Origin: Dryocosmus kuriphilus | Lineage: Eukaryota; Arthropoda; Insecta; Hymenoptera; Cynipidae | Direction: 5' to 3' | NCBI GenBank assembly: GCA_038277395.1 | Contig: CM076197.1 | Span: forward strand, 87,433,050-87,497,049 | DNA length: 64,000 bases | Part shown: positions 36,001 through 45,361 of the stretch, piece after piece | Layout of the letters: each line of letters begins with the position of its first letter | Position numbering within the stretch: position 1 is the first letter of the stretch | The notes under the pieces: generated by a model | Database searches by the model: none | Seen by the model: only the letters and a program-made list of their open reading frames with translations | Told to the model about the DNA's origin: nothing | Made by a program: the position numbers and the translations under genes

Positions 36001-38709
36001 GAGTTTCTAAAAATGTAGTCTAATATATTTCAGCACATGTGATATTATGTGCAAAGAAATTAAAGGCCATATCATATTTCCCGATTCCTACCATAGACAT
36101 TTTTCTCAACAATTCATAATTCACACAAAATGAGATATAGAGTTGAAAAATTAAGAAATTAAATGAAAGGCATTAAGCGACGTTTGATTTGTTCTTTTAT
36201 AGAATTATGCAAAGAAAATTTAGTAAGGTAAGAATCGGATCAGTATTACATTGCCTCAAAAGGTTTCGAAATGAGAAACGAAGAAAATGTTTAGGATTGA
36301 TAGATTTTAATAGATTTTAAAACTGGAAACGAGCAAATCGGATGGCTTCTTAAATTTAAATGTACAAAACTCTACGCTTATGAATTAAAAATTAAAAACG
36401 ACAAAGATTTAAAAAGCTTTCGAGTTTCACGATTTAAAAACGGGTCAGATTTTAAAATTAAAAGCATTCTAAATTATTTATATAGAGGATATTTTTATAA
36501 GTTTCAAAAATTAAAAGCTTTCAAAAGTAGGAGCAAGCAAATTCGATGGCATTTGAAATTTAAATGAATTCTAATTTCAATGCTCGAAAAATCCAAATCC
36601 AAAATGGAAAAGATTACGAAACTTGAGAATATTTGGAATTTGGAGGCGTTCAAAATTTAGTGCCAGTTACTTTTTTAAGAATTTTAAGAATTCTCTATTC
36701 TTATCATTTAAAAATATTAAGCGACAAAATTTGAAGGATTTGAATTATAAGGCGTCAAAGTTGAAAAGCTTTTCAAATTAAAAGATTGCGAAGTTCCGAA
36801 AATGATAGCCATAAAAAAAAACTTTCGAAGTTTAAAATCAACAAGAAATGAGGACGATTTCAAAATAGAAGGGTTGAAGCGAGACTTCAAATTAATAAAT
36901 TGTAACTCCAATTTGGTGTTTCTAAAATTAAAAATATTTTTCAAGAATCTTGGTCACCTCTAAGTACTATTATCATATTTTCTCGCTTTCGAAGTTTCAA
37001 AACTCAAAAAACTTATTATTTTTTAAGCGCTGATTATTATTCAATTTTCTAGGACTTTTAGGGTCTAAAAGTCATATGTTTCATAACTAAAAACATTCTA
37101 CTTTCACTGCTTGAGAATTAAAGGCAAATTTCATTTTTGAAAGGGTTTAAACTCTTTTTCAAACTCAAAGAATCCTTAAAATGTATCAAATATATCAGTA
37201 TTGAAGTATGTTATAGACCATCTTTTAGAAACAATCAAGAAAACAATACCAAAATGAATCATATTTACTAACCTACAAAAGTGAAAGGTGTGAACCGTTT
37301 GAGTGATCTTGGAGAATCCACATCCTTAGAATTAAATTTGATATCATGTTGCATTTTGTGATAATATTTTTAAAATATACCCTTATTGTAGGTATGTTAT
37401 TTTTTCTTCTGTCACTCAGAATCACTTGAACTCCCGATCACTATGTTTGACTGAGTTTTGACTGATTTTCAGAGAAATTACCTTGATGGAAACAACAATT
37501 GAATTCACTAACTGAAAATATAATTTTAGTTCGTCATTTGTTTGTTTTTTTTTCGCCTATTTAGACTACAATGTGCAAACTGATAGCGATATCTTATTGC
37601 TAAATCAGTCATGTTTTTTTTCCTAAGTTTTTCACTATTTTTATAGAAATCTACGAGGAAATTCTTTACATTTTCGAGAAATCGACCACTTTCTATTGAA
37701 AGTTTCTTCAGACTGACATATTCTGTAAACTGTTGGTATATTCGCAACGCATGTGTATATCACACGTAACGAACAATTTATTGTTTACACTTATGACTCA
37801 CGCAAATAAGAAAATCCTTACGATCAATAAATCTATCTAAAGGTCGTAGTTGAAATGTAAGATTTATGATATGAAGTACTTGGTAATTTATTAATAAAAG
37901 AATTTTAATCAAATAACCCAATTCATGATTTAAAGATTTATGTATTATAATAACTAGAAAGTTGCTGAATTTTATTACTTTTCAAAATTTGCGTTTCAAA
38001 ATGTTCAAATATTAATGGCTTTACATTTTCTTGAAATCAAAATTTAAACGATTTGATAGCAGGTTACTTTTTTTAATCAGGGCCATGGAATACTTACCTG
38101 ATTCCTAGCTTACCGACATTTTTTTCCTCAACTCACGTCCGCACGAAAGAAAATCTGAAGAGAAATTCCGCAAATCTTCAGAGTCACAAAAAAAAATATT
38201 TCCTACAATAATTTTCTTTTGTGTGGATGTGACTTGCTGAGAGAAAAAACGTCAGTGAGGTAGGAATCTACCAAGGTCTTGAAACCTTGTGTTAAGACTA
38301 CAATATTTTTAAAAAGTTAGAAAGAGCCTTTGAATCAAATTCTAATTGAGTTTTAAATATAAGGTTTAAAATATGAAATGTTAATTATTCGGTTATAGGA
38401 TTTGCGATATTTTATTTAAAGGCTATACATGTATTTATAAATCAGAAAGCGTAGAATAAAAGGAGAGGGATCAAGCTTTTTGATAGAATTTGTCTCTGCA
38501 GCTAATAGTTAATGGATGAAAATGAATAAAAACCGTCTTTAAACTATATTTTTAATGTTTTTATTAAAATGCAGATACTTACGATTTTGGGAATTGGCGT
38601 CATTTCCAGCTGTGATGCTATCTGTATCGCCATCACCATTTAGGCTATAGTAACTATTATTTTTTTCATTAATGCCAGTCAGTCCATTCACAGATACCGC
38701 GTCCTCCAT
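9001..38709 (-). CDS. Ampd2: AMP deaminase, 12 coding exons, two alternative first exons
   Basis: Converts AMP to IMP plus ammonia in the purine nucleotide cycle; normally cytosolic and zinc-dependent. Exons in gene order: 22399-22549 or 38583-38709 (alternatives), then 22052-22211, 18842-18995, 12683-12869, 12467-12556, 11826-12175, 11550-11747, 11180-11475, 10966-11092, 10717-10880, 10222-10627 and 9001-9165. Every junction keeps phase, giving 815 or 807 residues, normal for the family. Seen: ISAPYEVPQFPIEQIEKKL, FQRVSISGED, HRDFYNIRK, zinc-binding DTHIHAASCMNQKHL, LSIYGKSPDEW, GFDSVDDES, RPHCGEAG, the catalytic SLSTDDPLQFH, and the C-terminal RTNVPDIRVAYRYETL. No frame break was found. The N-terminal region is the variable part, as in other AMP deaminases. 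Introns are large and carry transposon remnants. Confidence 0.95.
9166..10221. other. AMP deaminase intron, AT-rich
   Basis: The last intron of AMP deaminase, about 1.06 kb, very AT-rich with runs resembling degenerate TTTGAAATT/AATTTGAAA words. Nothing else was seen. Confidence 0.6.
12467..12556 (-). CDS. Ampd2: Likely cassette exon of AMP deaminase (90 nt)
   Basis: A 30-codon exon in the variable N-terminal region (contains TSFEREFSEIRSDADIDAIF). It begins and ends in phase 1, so skipping it joins the flanking exons (12683 to 12175) without a frameshift; the split codon stays readable either way. Its donor GTCCTT is poor. These traits suggest regulated inclusion; transcripts are needed to confirm. 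Confidence 0.7.
12578..12600. repeat. GAAT microsatellite
   Basis: About five GAAT units lie in the intron between AMP deaminase exons 12467-12556 and 12683-12869. Confidence 0.8.
12919..14519 (+). repeat. Left LTR of the decayed element
   Basis: About 1.6 kb. Its first about 360 bp and last about 230 bp align with the right LTR (for example the shared GGGAATCCACTTTGACCAGC near 13010 and 15690, and the CATTCATACTCACAATTTTA block). The middle has about 1 kb not shared with the right copy. A 20-bp word is duplicated at 12942-12980. A TATA-like CCTATAAAAACC at about 13538 may be the LTR promoter. Confidence 0.75.
14849..15040 (+). repeat. 60-bp tandem repeat, about three copies
   Basis: The word TGTTAGTGTAGTTTTGCAT followed by TCTCTGTATA recurs at a spacing of 59-60 bp (starts near 14851, 14910, 14970 and 15030). 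It lies inside the internal region of the decayed LTR element. Confidence 0.85.
15624..16663 (+). repeat. Right LTR of the decayed element
   Basis: About 1.04 kb, homologous to the left LTR at both ends but shorter in the middle. It keeps about 220 bp before its CGTTACA end that the left LTR has lost. Confidence 0.75.
16668..18841. other. AMP deaminase intron sequence, no gene seen
   Basis: AT-rich intron without supported coding sequence. It contains T-runs and, at 18466-18491, a pure C tract listed separately. Confidence 0.6.
18466..18491. repeat. C26 homopolymer tract
   Basis: Twenty-six consecutive C on the plus strand, so G26 on the AMP deaminase sense strand. It could form G-quadruplex-like structure in DNA or pre-mRNA. 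The length is uncertain because such runs are hard to sequence. Confidence 0.85.
18996..22051. other. AMP deaminase intron, no gene seen
   Basis: About 3 kb, AT-rich. Short open frames (for example 19265-19492 and 20214-20616 on the plus strand) have no recognisable domain and are treated as chance. Confidence 0.55.
22399..22549 (-). CDS. Ampd2: AMP deaminase proximal first exon with signal-peptide-like N-terminus
   Basis: An ATG at 22549 opens 50 codons plus one base, then the donor G|GTAAAT. The phase fits the exon at 22211, giving ...LKFDG|SESPVFG. Residues 1-7 are MFDRFPR; then a hydrophobic stretch of about 16 residues (VISLISICIISIMVLG) and a small-residue SEA site look like a secretory signal or membrane anchor. 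That would be odd for a cytosolic enzyme. Alternatives are a non-used start or use as an ER/mitochondrial membrane tether. Open frame and splice phase are seen; targeting is inferred. Confidence 0.7.
23153..23335 (-). CDS. Short open frame with signal-peptide-like start, unassigned
   Basis: 60 codons. The N-terminus MLRLSSRTIFAVILIISISS is a good secretory signal shape, with a likely cleavage after RVSS, followed by a short basic part ending YKCKFN. I do not recognise the protein. It may be a small secreted peptide, a first exon of an unseen transcript, or chance in AT-rich sequence. It lies 600 bp upstream of the proximal AMP deaminase start on the same strand. Confidence 0.2.
   Translation of the reverse strand: MLRLSSRTIFAVILIISISSNRVSSTLAKNKGRGLTLDKVFVQDWVALLNFNYPYKCKFN
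24480..24830 (-). promoter_or_regulatory. GC-richer block, possible promoter of the proximal AMP deaminase start
   Basis: An island of higher GC with CpG-containing words such as ACGTGAAC and GTACGGCGTACGC in otherwise AT-rich DNA, about 2 kb upstream of the proximal first coding exon. No defined motif proves promoter function. Confidence 0.25.
25390..25985 (+). repeat. Dispersed repeat, copy A
   Basis: Closely matches 32880-33480. The most conserved part (about 25700-25860) includes AACCGTTGGTCAAAAACCGC, AACGAACTCGTCC and a CGACGACGACGACAGA-type purine/pyrimidine tract. The 5' part is built of diverged units of about 150 bp with the words AAATTTGTAGATCTTTTT and TTGTATCTTGAATATTT. An open frame runs through it but differs between copies in a non-coding manner. 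Confidence 0.75.
25986..26213 (+). repeat. Imperfect direct duplication of about 100 bp
   Basis: The block CAGCATTTGACGAAGTGAAG...GAAAATACCTAATT (ending near 26102) is repeated at about 26121-26213 with a few changes and one length difference in its left part. Confidence 0.8.
26694..26765 (+). repeat. 36-bp tandem duplication
   Basis: Two adjacent copies of a 36-bp unit starting GAAGTGCCTTTCTTCAAA; copy 2 begins at 26730 with one substitution. Confidence 0.9.
26961..27004. repeat. (TA)n microsatellite
   Basis: About 20 TA units in an intronic AT-rich region. Confidence 0.9.
27005..31200. other. Long AT-rich intronic tract, no gene seen
   Basis: Lies within the intron joining the distal AMP deaminase first exon to the rest. 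The parts 28620-29350 and 30240-30840 are made of degenerate words such as AATTTGAAA, TTTAAAATT and TTTCAAATT, a texture seen again at 9300-10000, 33530-33900, 36300-37000, 48180-48620 and 55000-55500. No coding exon was recognised. Confidence 0.5.
30885..30957. other. GC-rich hairpin-like block
   Basis: A short GC-rich island in AT-rich DNA. TGGCAAAGAAGC (about 30901) pairs imperfectly with GCCTCTTTGCCGA (about 30936-30948), giving a possible stem-loop; GGCGCC sits in the loop. Confidence 0.45.
32283..32510. repeat. Cluster of CTCGCGCTTCGCGCTCG words
   Basis: Four near-identical GC-rich words: 32311-32330, 32345-32364, 32374-32394 and 32491-32510. Each contains the small hairpin arms GCGC-TTC-GCGC or a variant. 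They stand out sharply in AT-rich sequence just upstream of dispersed repeat copy B. Confidence 0.8.
32600..33480 (+). repeat. Dispersed repeat, copy B with extra 5' units
   Basis: Second copy of the repeat at 25390-25985, with further about 150-160 bp units upstream (the words TTTTTAGATCTTTTTGAGGC, GTATCTTGCATAGTTT and GGCGGGAAA recur). A partial, more diverged unit is seen near 31430-31520. The family is unrecognised. Confidence 0.75.
33534..38582. other. Intronic/upstream AT-rich sequence, no gene seen
   Basis: About 5 kb between dispersed repeat copy B and the distal AMP deaminase exon. It has AT-rich degenerate tracts (33530-33900, 36300-37000). Short open frames look like chance. Confidence 0.5.
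38583..38709 (-). CDS. Ampd2: AMP deaminase distal alternative first coding exon
   Basis: The minus strand has ATG at 38709, 42 codons plus one base, then the consensus donor C|GTAAGT. The peptide starts MEDAVSVNGLTGINEK and is polar and acidic, with no hydrophobic segment. The phase matches the same acceptor (22211) as the proximal first exon. A possible acceptor (ATATTTAG) just upstream of the ATG suggests a further 5' UTR exon. This would give the ordinary cytosolic isoform. The link over a 16 kb intron is inferred from phase, strand and position. Confidence 0.6.
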
Positions 38710-38713
38710 GACT

Positions 38714-41400
38714 AAATATAGTGCATTTGCAAATCAATATTTATTTGTTTTAAGTTACATTATTATTTTTTTTTAGCTATTTCGAACATATTTCCATTAG
38801 GCTTTTAATCATGCAAGCTTAACTCTTTAAGAAGCGCTAAATATTTTATTACAGAGATTCGCGAGTCATTAAGTTTGTGGAAGGTCGGACTGGACGATCG
38901 AGATATTTTTAGCTCTCGAAACTAGAAAAATTTCTATTGGACCTCTGCAAGAGTTTCTTTTTAAATGCGAAGTGTCTAAATTCGCCAAAAAATGTTTGCG
39001 CTACGCTCACCGAATTTCGGTGAACGTATTCCCCCTTTCCAGTTTTTCGGGACTCACCGAAAATATTTGTTCTACGCTCAACGAATTTCGCTGAAAAAGA
39101 GACGGCCTTTAAAATACTCTTGAATTCAGTAATTTACTATTTAATTGAAACCCCCATGTAAAAAATGGATTTTGAGTTGTGAAGTGGAATTTAATTTGTA
39201 TATGGGTTTCATAAATTTTGATTTGTGAGAACTCCCATGGGCCTCAATTTAAAAAAAAAACTAGGATCAATTATTTTTAATTATCAATTTTAATATGTCA
39301 ATTCAGTATCTGATTTCAAAACCATTTGATGTTAGTGCCGATACATTATTATTAATAATTAAGAAAAATTGCATAGATAATGAAGAATATGAATAGTTAA
39401 TAAAAATCGGAATCCAAAAATTGAATTAACAATTTCGTATCTGATAGTTTCGTAACTAAGTTATATCTAATTAAGGATAATTCAGGATAATACTTTCGAA
39501 AGGAAAATATGATTCTCTGAGTAGTTTTTGAGGAAAAAAATCAAATTAACTTGAATGTCTGTTATTTCCTAATTCAAAAAGTTCGACCTTTTCATCAAGA
39601 AAAGTACTGAGAATATTGATTATAAATGAATTATTATAGGAATATTGATTTAAGTTAACCAAGTTGCTTTTGGAGAATTATCTTTTATTTATAAAAAAAA
39701 TAGTGAGTTCAGAGTATATGATACAATTATTAACACTATTAATTAAAAAATTATTCCTTTGAGATTTTTGAAGATTTAATCCCTATATATTTATCTCCTA
39801 ATTTTGATTCTGTTTTTTCCTTTTTTATGAATTAAGTCTAAGATTTAGAAAAATTCAAAATTCATTAATAATCATCAAAGGAAAAATTATTCTTTTGCAA
39901 AATAGAAATTACGAAACGTGTTGCAATACAAACACTGAAAAGCTATTGACTGCATTTAAAATTAAAATGAAATTATGCTGAACACTCCTTCCAATCTGCA
40001 CATTTCGTTCCACCTGCAGTTGTTAATGGCAACACTACATTTTTTTAAAAAAACCTTTTTCCAAAACATTGATTGAAATGAACTAAGTCGCTTTTATAAA
40101 ATTATCTTTTTTCTGTAAAAAAAATAGTTCAAACTAGATGACCCATTAGTATATTTAATTATTCATAAAACGATCCATTAAAAAATACGTATTCATAAAA
40201 TTTCTGATATATAATTAAAAATATTAAAGAACAGATTCTCCTGAGAACCTCTGAAAATCGCGTGCATGCATTAGTTAGTGTGCAGTCTCACACAGCCACT
40301 ATCATTCTTCTTATCACGTCAGCTGTCTCTTACCACGCGCACGTTGTCACTTTCCGTAGAGAGCCAACAATATTTTCTCCCAAGGGATAATTATGATTCC
40401 GCAACGAAAACTTAAATTTGCATATAATTTTTTTTCAACAAATTCGAGACCACCCCCAGAAATCGATCGTGGAGTCAATAATATCGTGAAGCGTAGAACT
40501 AGAAAAGTAGGAACTATGAACCCTTGACCATTCAGAGATTCAGTGGTTCCTACCTAAGGGCAATAACGTTATTTTCAATTTTATATTCGTTACGATAGAC
40601 TTTAAAATATTTTTGCATGGAAAAACACAGAACTCGCGCTGGAACGAAGCGTTCAAGTCAAGAACTTGACACTATACTCTGACTATACAATATACATTAC
40701 ACAGTGGCATGCGTATGGAGTACCTTCTGATATACGTTGGTTTTCCTCAACCTGCAACGATTGGCTGAGCGTCGCGGTGCCGCTGAATTGGTATAGTTGA
40801 TTGGCGCAGACTCGCGTTTCGACCCCGCGAAAATCTATAAAACTACCTTGGATGAGTAAGTAGTAACTGTACCAGAACTGTACTATAAGAACGCCGAAAT
40901 TACCGGCATTTCTAAACGAGAAAATAGTCCAAGGCCTATTCGGAACATGTCCAAGAATTGAAGTAATATATCTCATGGGACGAAGAAACGTAAATTTACC
41001 TTTCAATTAATTTAAATAATATTTAAACTCTAAAATCGCGATTAAAAAAATGATACCAATTTAGAATTCTGAATTTCTTAGATATCATTTATTAATTAAT
41101 TAATTATAATTATAATTACTGTCACAGACATGACACCTCCCACTGAAATTCGTCCATGGGAACCCAGTAAAAAAAGTCGAATTGAGAAGAATTAAGGTTC
41201 TTGAATTCTTTTCAATTTTGCTTTCTGATTCAGCGAAAAGAATTTATTGATTCGCATTGAGAAGACTTGAACAACATGGGAATCTAATACGTGATCAAGG
41301 TCAAGCCTAATATCGATCGCAGTAAGAAAGAGCGTATTGAGAAGAATTAAGAAGAATACGTTAAGAGCCATCGTGAATCTCGGTTTGCGACAATTTCGAA
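38714..41400 (-). promoter_or_regulatory. Upstream region of the distal AMP deaminase exon
   Basis: No supported gene. Two short GC-containing words TACGCTCA-x-CGAATTTCG repeat at about 39001 and 39072. The segment 40250-40700 is richer in GC and CpG (for example CACGCGCACG) and is a reasonable place for a distal promoter. A 107-codon minus-strand frame at 40683-41006 has no recognisable domain. Confidence 0.3.
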
Positions 41401-41564
41401 TTGGAATTATGTATCAATTCTTGCGAATTCGACACAAAGTGATTGAATCAACATATTTTTAATTCTTGCGAATTCGACGAAACATTTCGAAAGGAGAGAA
41501 TTCTTTTCAATTCGACGGTTCGAATTCACGTGAACGCTGGTCAATACGTCTCAGTTCGAGAGAG

Positions 41565-41890
41565 TCTCATTCGATCGTATTCAAAAGTATTCAAATCAAT
41601 GCGAACTCTCGCATTAAAAGTTTTCGCTCGCTCAAAAAATTCGTCGTCTCATTCTTTCGCATTCAAAAGCATTTAAGCAAATGCGAAATTTTGCATTGAA
41701 AAGTTTTTACTTCACTCGGAAAATTCGTCTCATTTTGTCGCTTTCAAAAGCACTCAAATCAATGCGAAGTCTCGATTTAAAAAGTTTTCATTTCGCTTAG
41801 AACTTTTCTCTCGTTCAATCGCATTCCAAAGCATTAAAACGATGGAGCCTCGCATTAAGAAGCAGTGCGTGCAAAATTTTTTATTTTTCA
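41565..41890 (+). repeat. 81-bp minisatellite, four degenerate copies
   Basis: Units start with TCTCATTC/TCTCGTTC at 41565, 41647, 41728 and 41809 (spacings 82, 81 and 81). Each contains a CATTCAAAAGCATT-like and an AATGCGAA-like word and ends GTTTTC...TTCG. The spacing is a multiple of three and open frames pass through, but no protein is recognised. Confidence 0.8.
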
Positions 41891-42117
41891 GATTCAAACG
41901 CATTCAAGAATTAAATGTTATACACGAAGTATCGCATTTAAAAGTTTTGGGACAAACTTCATTGCGAAACTTACGCATAGCAGAATTCACGGAAACAAAT
42001 CGTGAATGCGAAACAATACTTTTGAATTTTACGTCTTTTGCGGGTTACTATCCCGGTAAGAAGCTTCCAATTAAACTGAATAAGAATGCGGACGAAAAAT
42101 TTCAAAAACGGAATTAG

Positions 42118-43010
42118 TTAGGAATTCAAAACGTTTTAAATTCATCATCTATTTGTATTGATCGAGATTAGACTGGATGCATTTTTAGTTAAACGAATTG
42201 TTCCAGAATAAAATGTTGACAATTAATCCTTCATGGAGAGAATTAAATTGAGTACAACTTTTGAGGTTGGCTCATGACATTAAATAGGATTAAATTGATT
42301 TCAGTTTCTTCCGTTCTCAAAGAATTAAAATGTGTTCAAACTTTCGCACACATTAAACAGAACTAAAGTGAGGTGCAATCGTTTTCCACTGATAGCGCGT
42401 ATTTCAAAAACGGAATTGATTAGGTATTCAAAAAGTTTGAAATTCGACAATATTTGTTCGCACATTAATCAAATTCAATTCACACCTTCTTACTGGGATG
42501 TCATGCAAGTTTCAACGCATTATAAATTTAAGCGAACTTTCATTGATGCCTATAGTGAAAAATTTGATCCAGATTATGCAAAGAATATTAATAACAGAGG
42601 ATCAGAAATTAAATGTGAATTCTAGCCTAACTTTTAGGTTATACTTTTTTATATAGTCAATATTTTACGCGAAAATTAATAAAAATTTACTTTGAGATCA
42701 TGTTTGCTTCAAAATAAGTTAATTTAAGCTTATAATGTATTGACACTTAGATGACATAGTAAAATAATTGTTTTTTTTTGTTTTTGTTTTTTTTGTTGAG
42801 AAAACCATTTTTAATCAGAAACGTGTTTTTTCACTGTATAAGATGAAAATTCCACTTGAAACGCTTTATTTTCAATAAAGGCTTATTTTTATTATACGAG
42901 GAACTGTTTTAAACTCCACAAAACAATCGTAAAATAATTTTTATACACAAATTAAAATGCATTTTCAAAATTCGACCTACTTGATATAGTTCACATTTTG
43001 GCCACATTAA
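42118..43010. other. No gene seen
   Basis: AT-rich sequence. Words from the preceding minisatellite area (ATTCAAAA, GTTTGAAATTC) continue in weak form. Short open frames are not supported. Confidence 0.4.
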
Positions 43011-43060
43011 AATTATAGATGGCGTCTCCCAGTTCTGTCGTTCCCAATATAAAAAAAAAA

Positions 43061-43362
43061 CATTGGCGCAGTATTTCTTGTTGGAGGTTAAATTATCAGT
43101 TTTGTTTTTTCGCTACCCATGGTTCGTACATTTTTTTATTATTTTTAAATTATTAATTAATTGTGGGCCAAAACATCTATTACTTTCCGTTACCCACAAT
43201 TATTTAATAATTTAATAGTAATAAAAATTGTACGAACTATATTACCACGGGTAGATTTTCAAAAAATCATTCAGAGTTAACTTAAAAAGTCTAAAATATG
43301 TACGAGATAGCGAAAAATCAAAACTCATAACTTAACCTCTAACAAAAAATACTGCGCCAATG
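43061..43362. mobile_element. Fold-back element, 302 bp
   Basis: Ends with CATTGGCGCAGTATTT at 43061 and its inverse (...AATACTGCGCCAATG) at 43362. Outer arms of about 55 bp and inner arms (around 43117-43170 and 43188-43255, GTTCGTACA/TGTACGAAC and CCCACAATTA words) make a long imperfect palindrome centred near 43180. The right arm has about 55 extra bases. It looks like a MITE. No clear target duplication. Confidence 0.75.
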
Positions 43363-43539
43363 ATTTATATATAAAAGCCGTCTGATTTTTAAGATGTATG
43401 TGTGTCAAAATTTATGCAATAAAAGACTAGTAGACAAACAAAAAAGAAGATCTTAATAAGTTATTTACTTTTATAAAATATTATAAAATATTAGAATATT
43501 GTATATACTGAAACAAGCCATATATATAGTTTAATCATA

Positions 43540-43660
43540 TTTTGCAATCGGGAAATTTTATATCTTCACATTTGTCTATTACTGGGGCCCAAATTTTTAC
43601 CTAATCGTTGGCAGGCTTCGAATTGGCTCTCTGTTTTTTTCTTTTTGACTGCTTTTTTTT
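43540..43660 (+). repeat. Paralogous empty site of the palindromic element
   Basis: Reads ...TATCTTCACATTTGTCTATT then ACTGGGGCCCAAATTTTTAC and TAATCGTTGGCAGGCTTCG. The same text, split by the 392-bp palindrome, occurs at 45341-45361 and 45756-45810. Confidence 0.85.
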
Positions 43661-44231
43661 TGCTCAAGGCAATTTTTCCTCTTTTCTAAAGACTTCCCCT
43701 TTTTATCTTTCTGATTCTGTTTTTGGGACGGAGTATTTTAAGCTTCAAATGAAAAAAAATCTATCAGGCTCTTCTTGAAAAAACCTCATTTTTAATATTC
43801 TTTTTTTTTTAATTTTTGAATATTTTGAACTTATTTTAAAATTTAAAATTAAAGAAATTATTCGAATAAAACGATCCTTTTAATTGATTATCATGCAAAT
43901 ATATTTCAAAATTACAAAAAAAAAAATATTAAAAATTAGATTCTTTAAGAAGAGCCTAATAAATTTTTTCATTGTAAGCATAAAATTCTCGGGTTCCGCG
44001 ACGGTCACTTTACTGCACTGGACATTTTGTGCCGGGGTCCGCGAACCTCTGTTTATCGAAATTTTACCGTAACTTTAGGAAGTTTCGTCTAGTAAAATTC
44101 TTCACCCTAACAGCAAAGCTGCCTTTCTGAAAGTGGCACTCAGAAAAGTGTTTGCCTGGATTTAAACCGGATAAAATAGTTTTTTAATTTAAAGGAATCT
44201 TCACTTCACTTTAACTTTCCCATATTTTTAA

Positions 44232-45111
44232 GGCCATGTAAAAGGTGGGTCACGTGACCAAGTCAGTCCTGAGATCGATATTTTTTGACTCGTATTTAAA
44301 AATAAAACTTAAAATAATGCGGAAAAAATTTGGGGAAATATTAATAAATGCAAAAGAACAGTGTGTGGCAAAAGCGTGAATTCGGGGAGCAATAAAACTT
44401 TATTATAAAAATAATAAATAGCAACGGATGCACCTTGCACTAAGTACACATTCCTACTCTGTCGGTAAAGAAGCGACATTGTGGTTGGTAACTTGTTATT
44501 GATTTTTTCTAAGACTGCGAAAGTTCTCCACATGATCCTATAGGTGGCTGGGCTTCAGATATAACCTTAAAAATTTGTTTTTTGCATTAAAAGTGCAAAT
44601 ATTATTGTTTCTGCTTTTTGCGTACAAGGTTCGTGAACAGTGTTTGTCTTTTTCGTTCCAAGTTTCATGAATACTATCCTCAAGTGCTCCAATTCCAAAA
44701 ATGAAACTCGCCTGCAATGTCCTGCAATAAAGTTCTACAACGTGGTTGGTAATCGTTAGTACTACAAATTTTTAATTTAAAAAAAAAAACTTTTTCTACA
44801 ATTGTAAGTATTTAGGACCAGACGCTCCTTCCCTAATGCCTGGTATATACTGTGTCAAATTTTCAACGCAATTTATTATTCGGTGCGAACATGAGTTGGG
44901 ACAAAAGGAACGCTGATAATACTTTCAGTTTTATTTTCCTTGAAAAAATTTTTTCCCGAATTTCCAACGAAACAAAGTAGAGGCTCCTACTTTATTTCCT
45001 CCTCTTTCATTTTCCAAATTTTCAAAGCGATACTTTATTTCGTTTGGACATGAGTTGGGACAAAAGAAATTCAGGACTAGCTTGGTCACGTGACCCACCT
45101 TTTACACGGCC
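44232..45111. mobile_element. Non-autonomous DNA transposon, TTAA target, 880 bp
   Basis: Terminal inverted repeats of about 40 bp (GGCC-A/G-TGTAAAAGGTGGGTCACGTGACCAAG...) face each other at 44232 and 45111. Both ends are flanked by TTAA (44228-44231 and 45112-45115). TTAA duplication is typical of piggyBac and Kolobok superfamilies. No transposase is encoded. Confidence 0.85.
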
Positions 45112-45115
45112 TTAA

Positions 45116-45305
45116 GAAACTTCCAATTTCCCCCCCTTAAAGACTGATTGAATTAATAGAACCAAATAAGTTTTTTTTATTTGATGTTTATATATATAAG
45201 ATGTTTCGTAATAAGGAATGCATGTAGGTACTTGACTATTTGTTATCTATACATTCACTAAGTTATAAGAACCATATGCCGGTACCAAAGTGGAGGTATT
45301 CACTC
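45116..45305 (+). repeat. Duplicated segment, copy 1
   Basis: Shares AAAGACTGATTGAATTAATAGAACCAAATAAG, GATGTTTCGTAATAAGGAATGCATG and GCCGGTACCAAAGTGGAG blocks in order with 45892-46105, with indels between them. Confidence 0.8.
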
Positions 45306-45361
45306 TCAAAGTTATGCGTGTCGGAAAGTCGGAAAATTGTATATCTTCACATTTGTCTATT

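Noticed and set aside
40683..41006. 107-codon minus-strand frame as a gene
   Set aside because: No domain, signal or homologue recognised; more likely part of an upstream regulatory or UTR region.
41443..42117. Protein gene built on the 81-bp repeat
   Set aside because: Several overlapping plus-strand frames are open with no preference for one. No start/stop or splice structure supports a protein.
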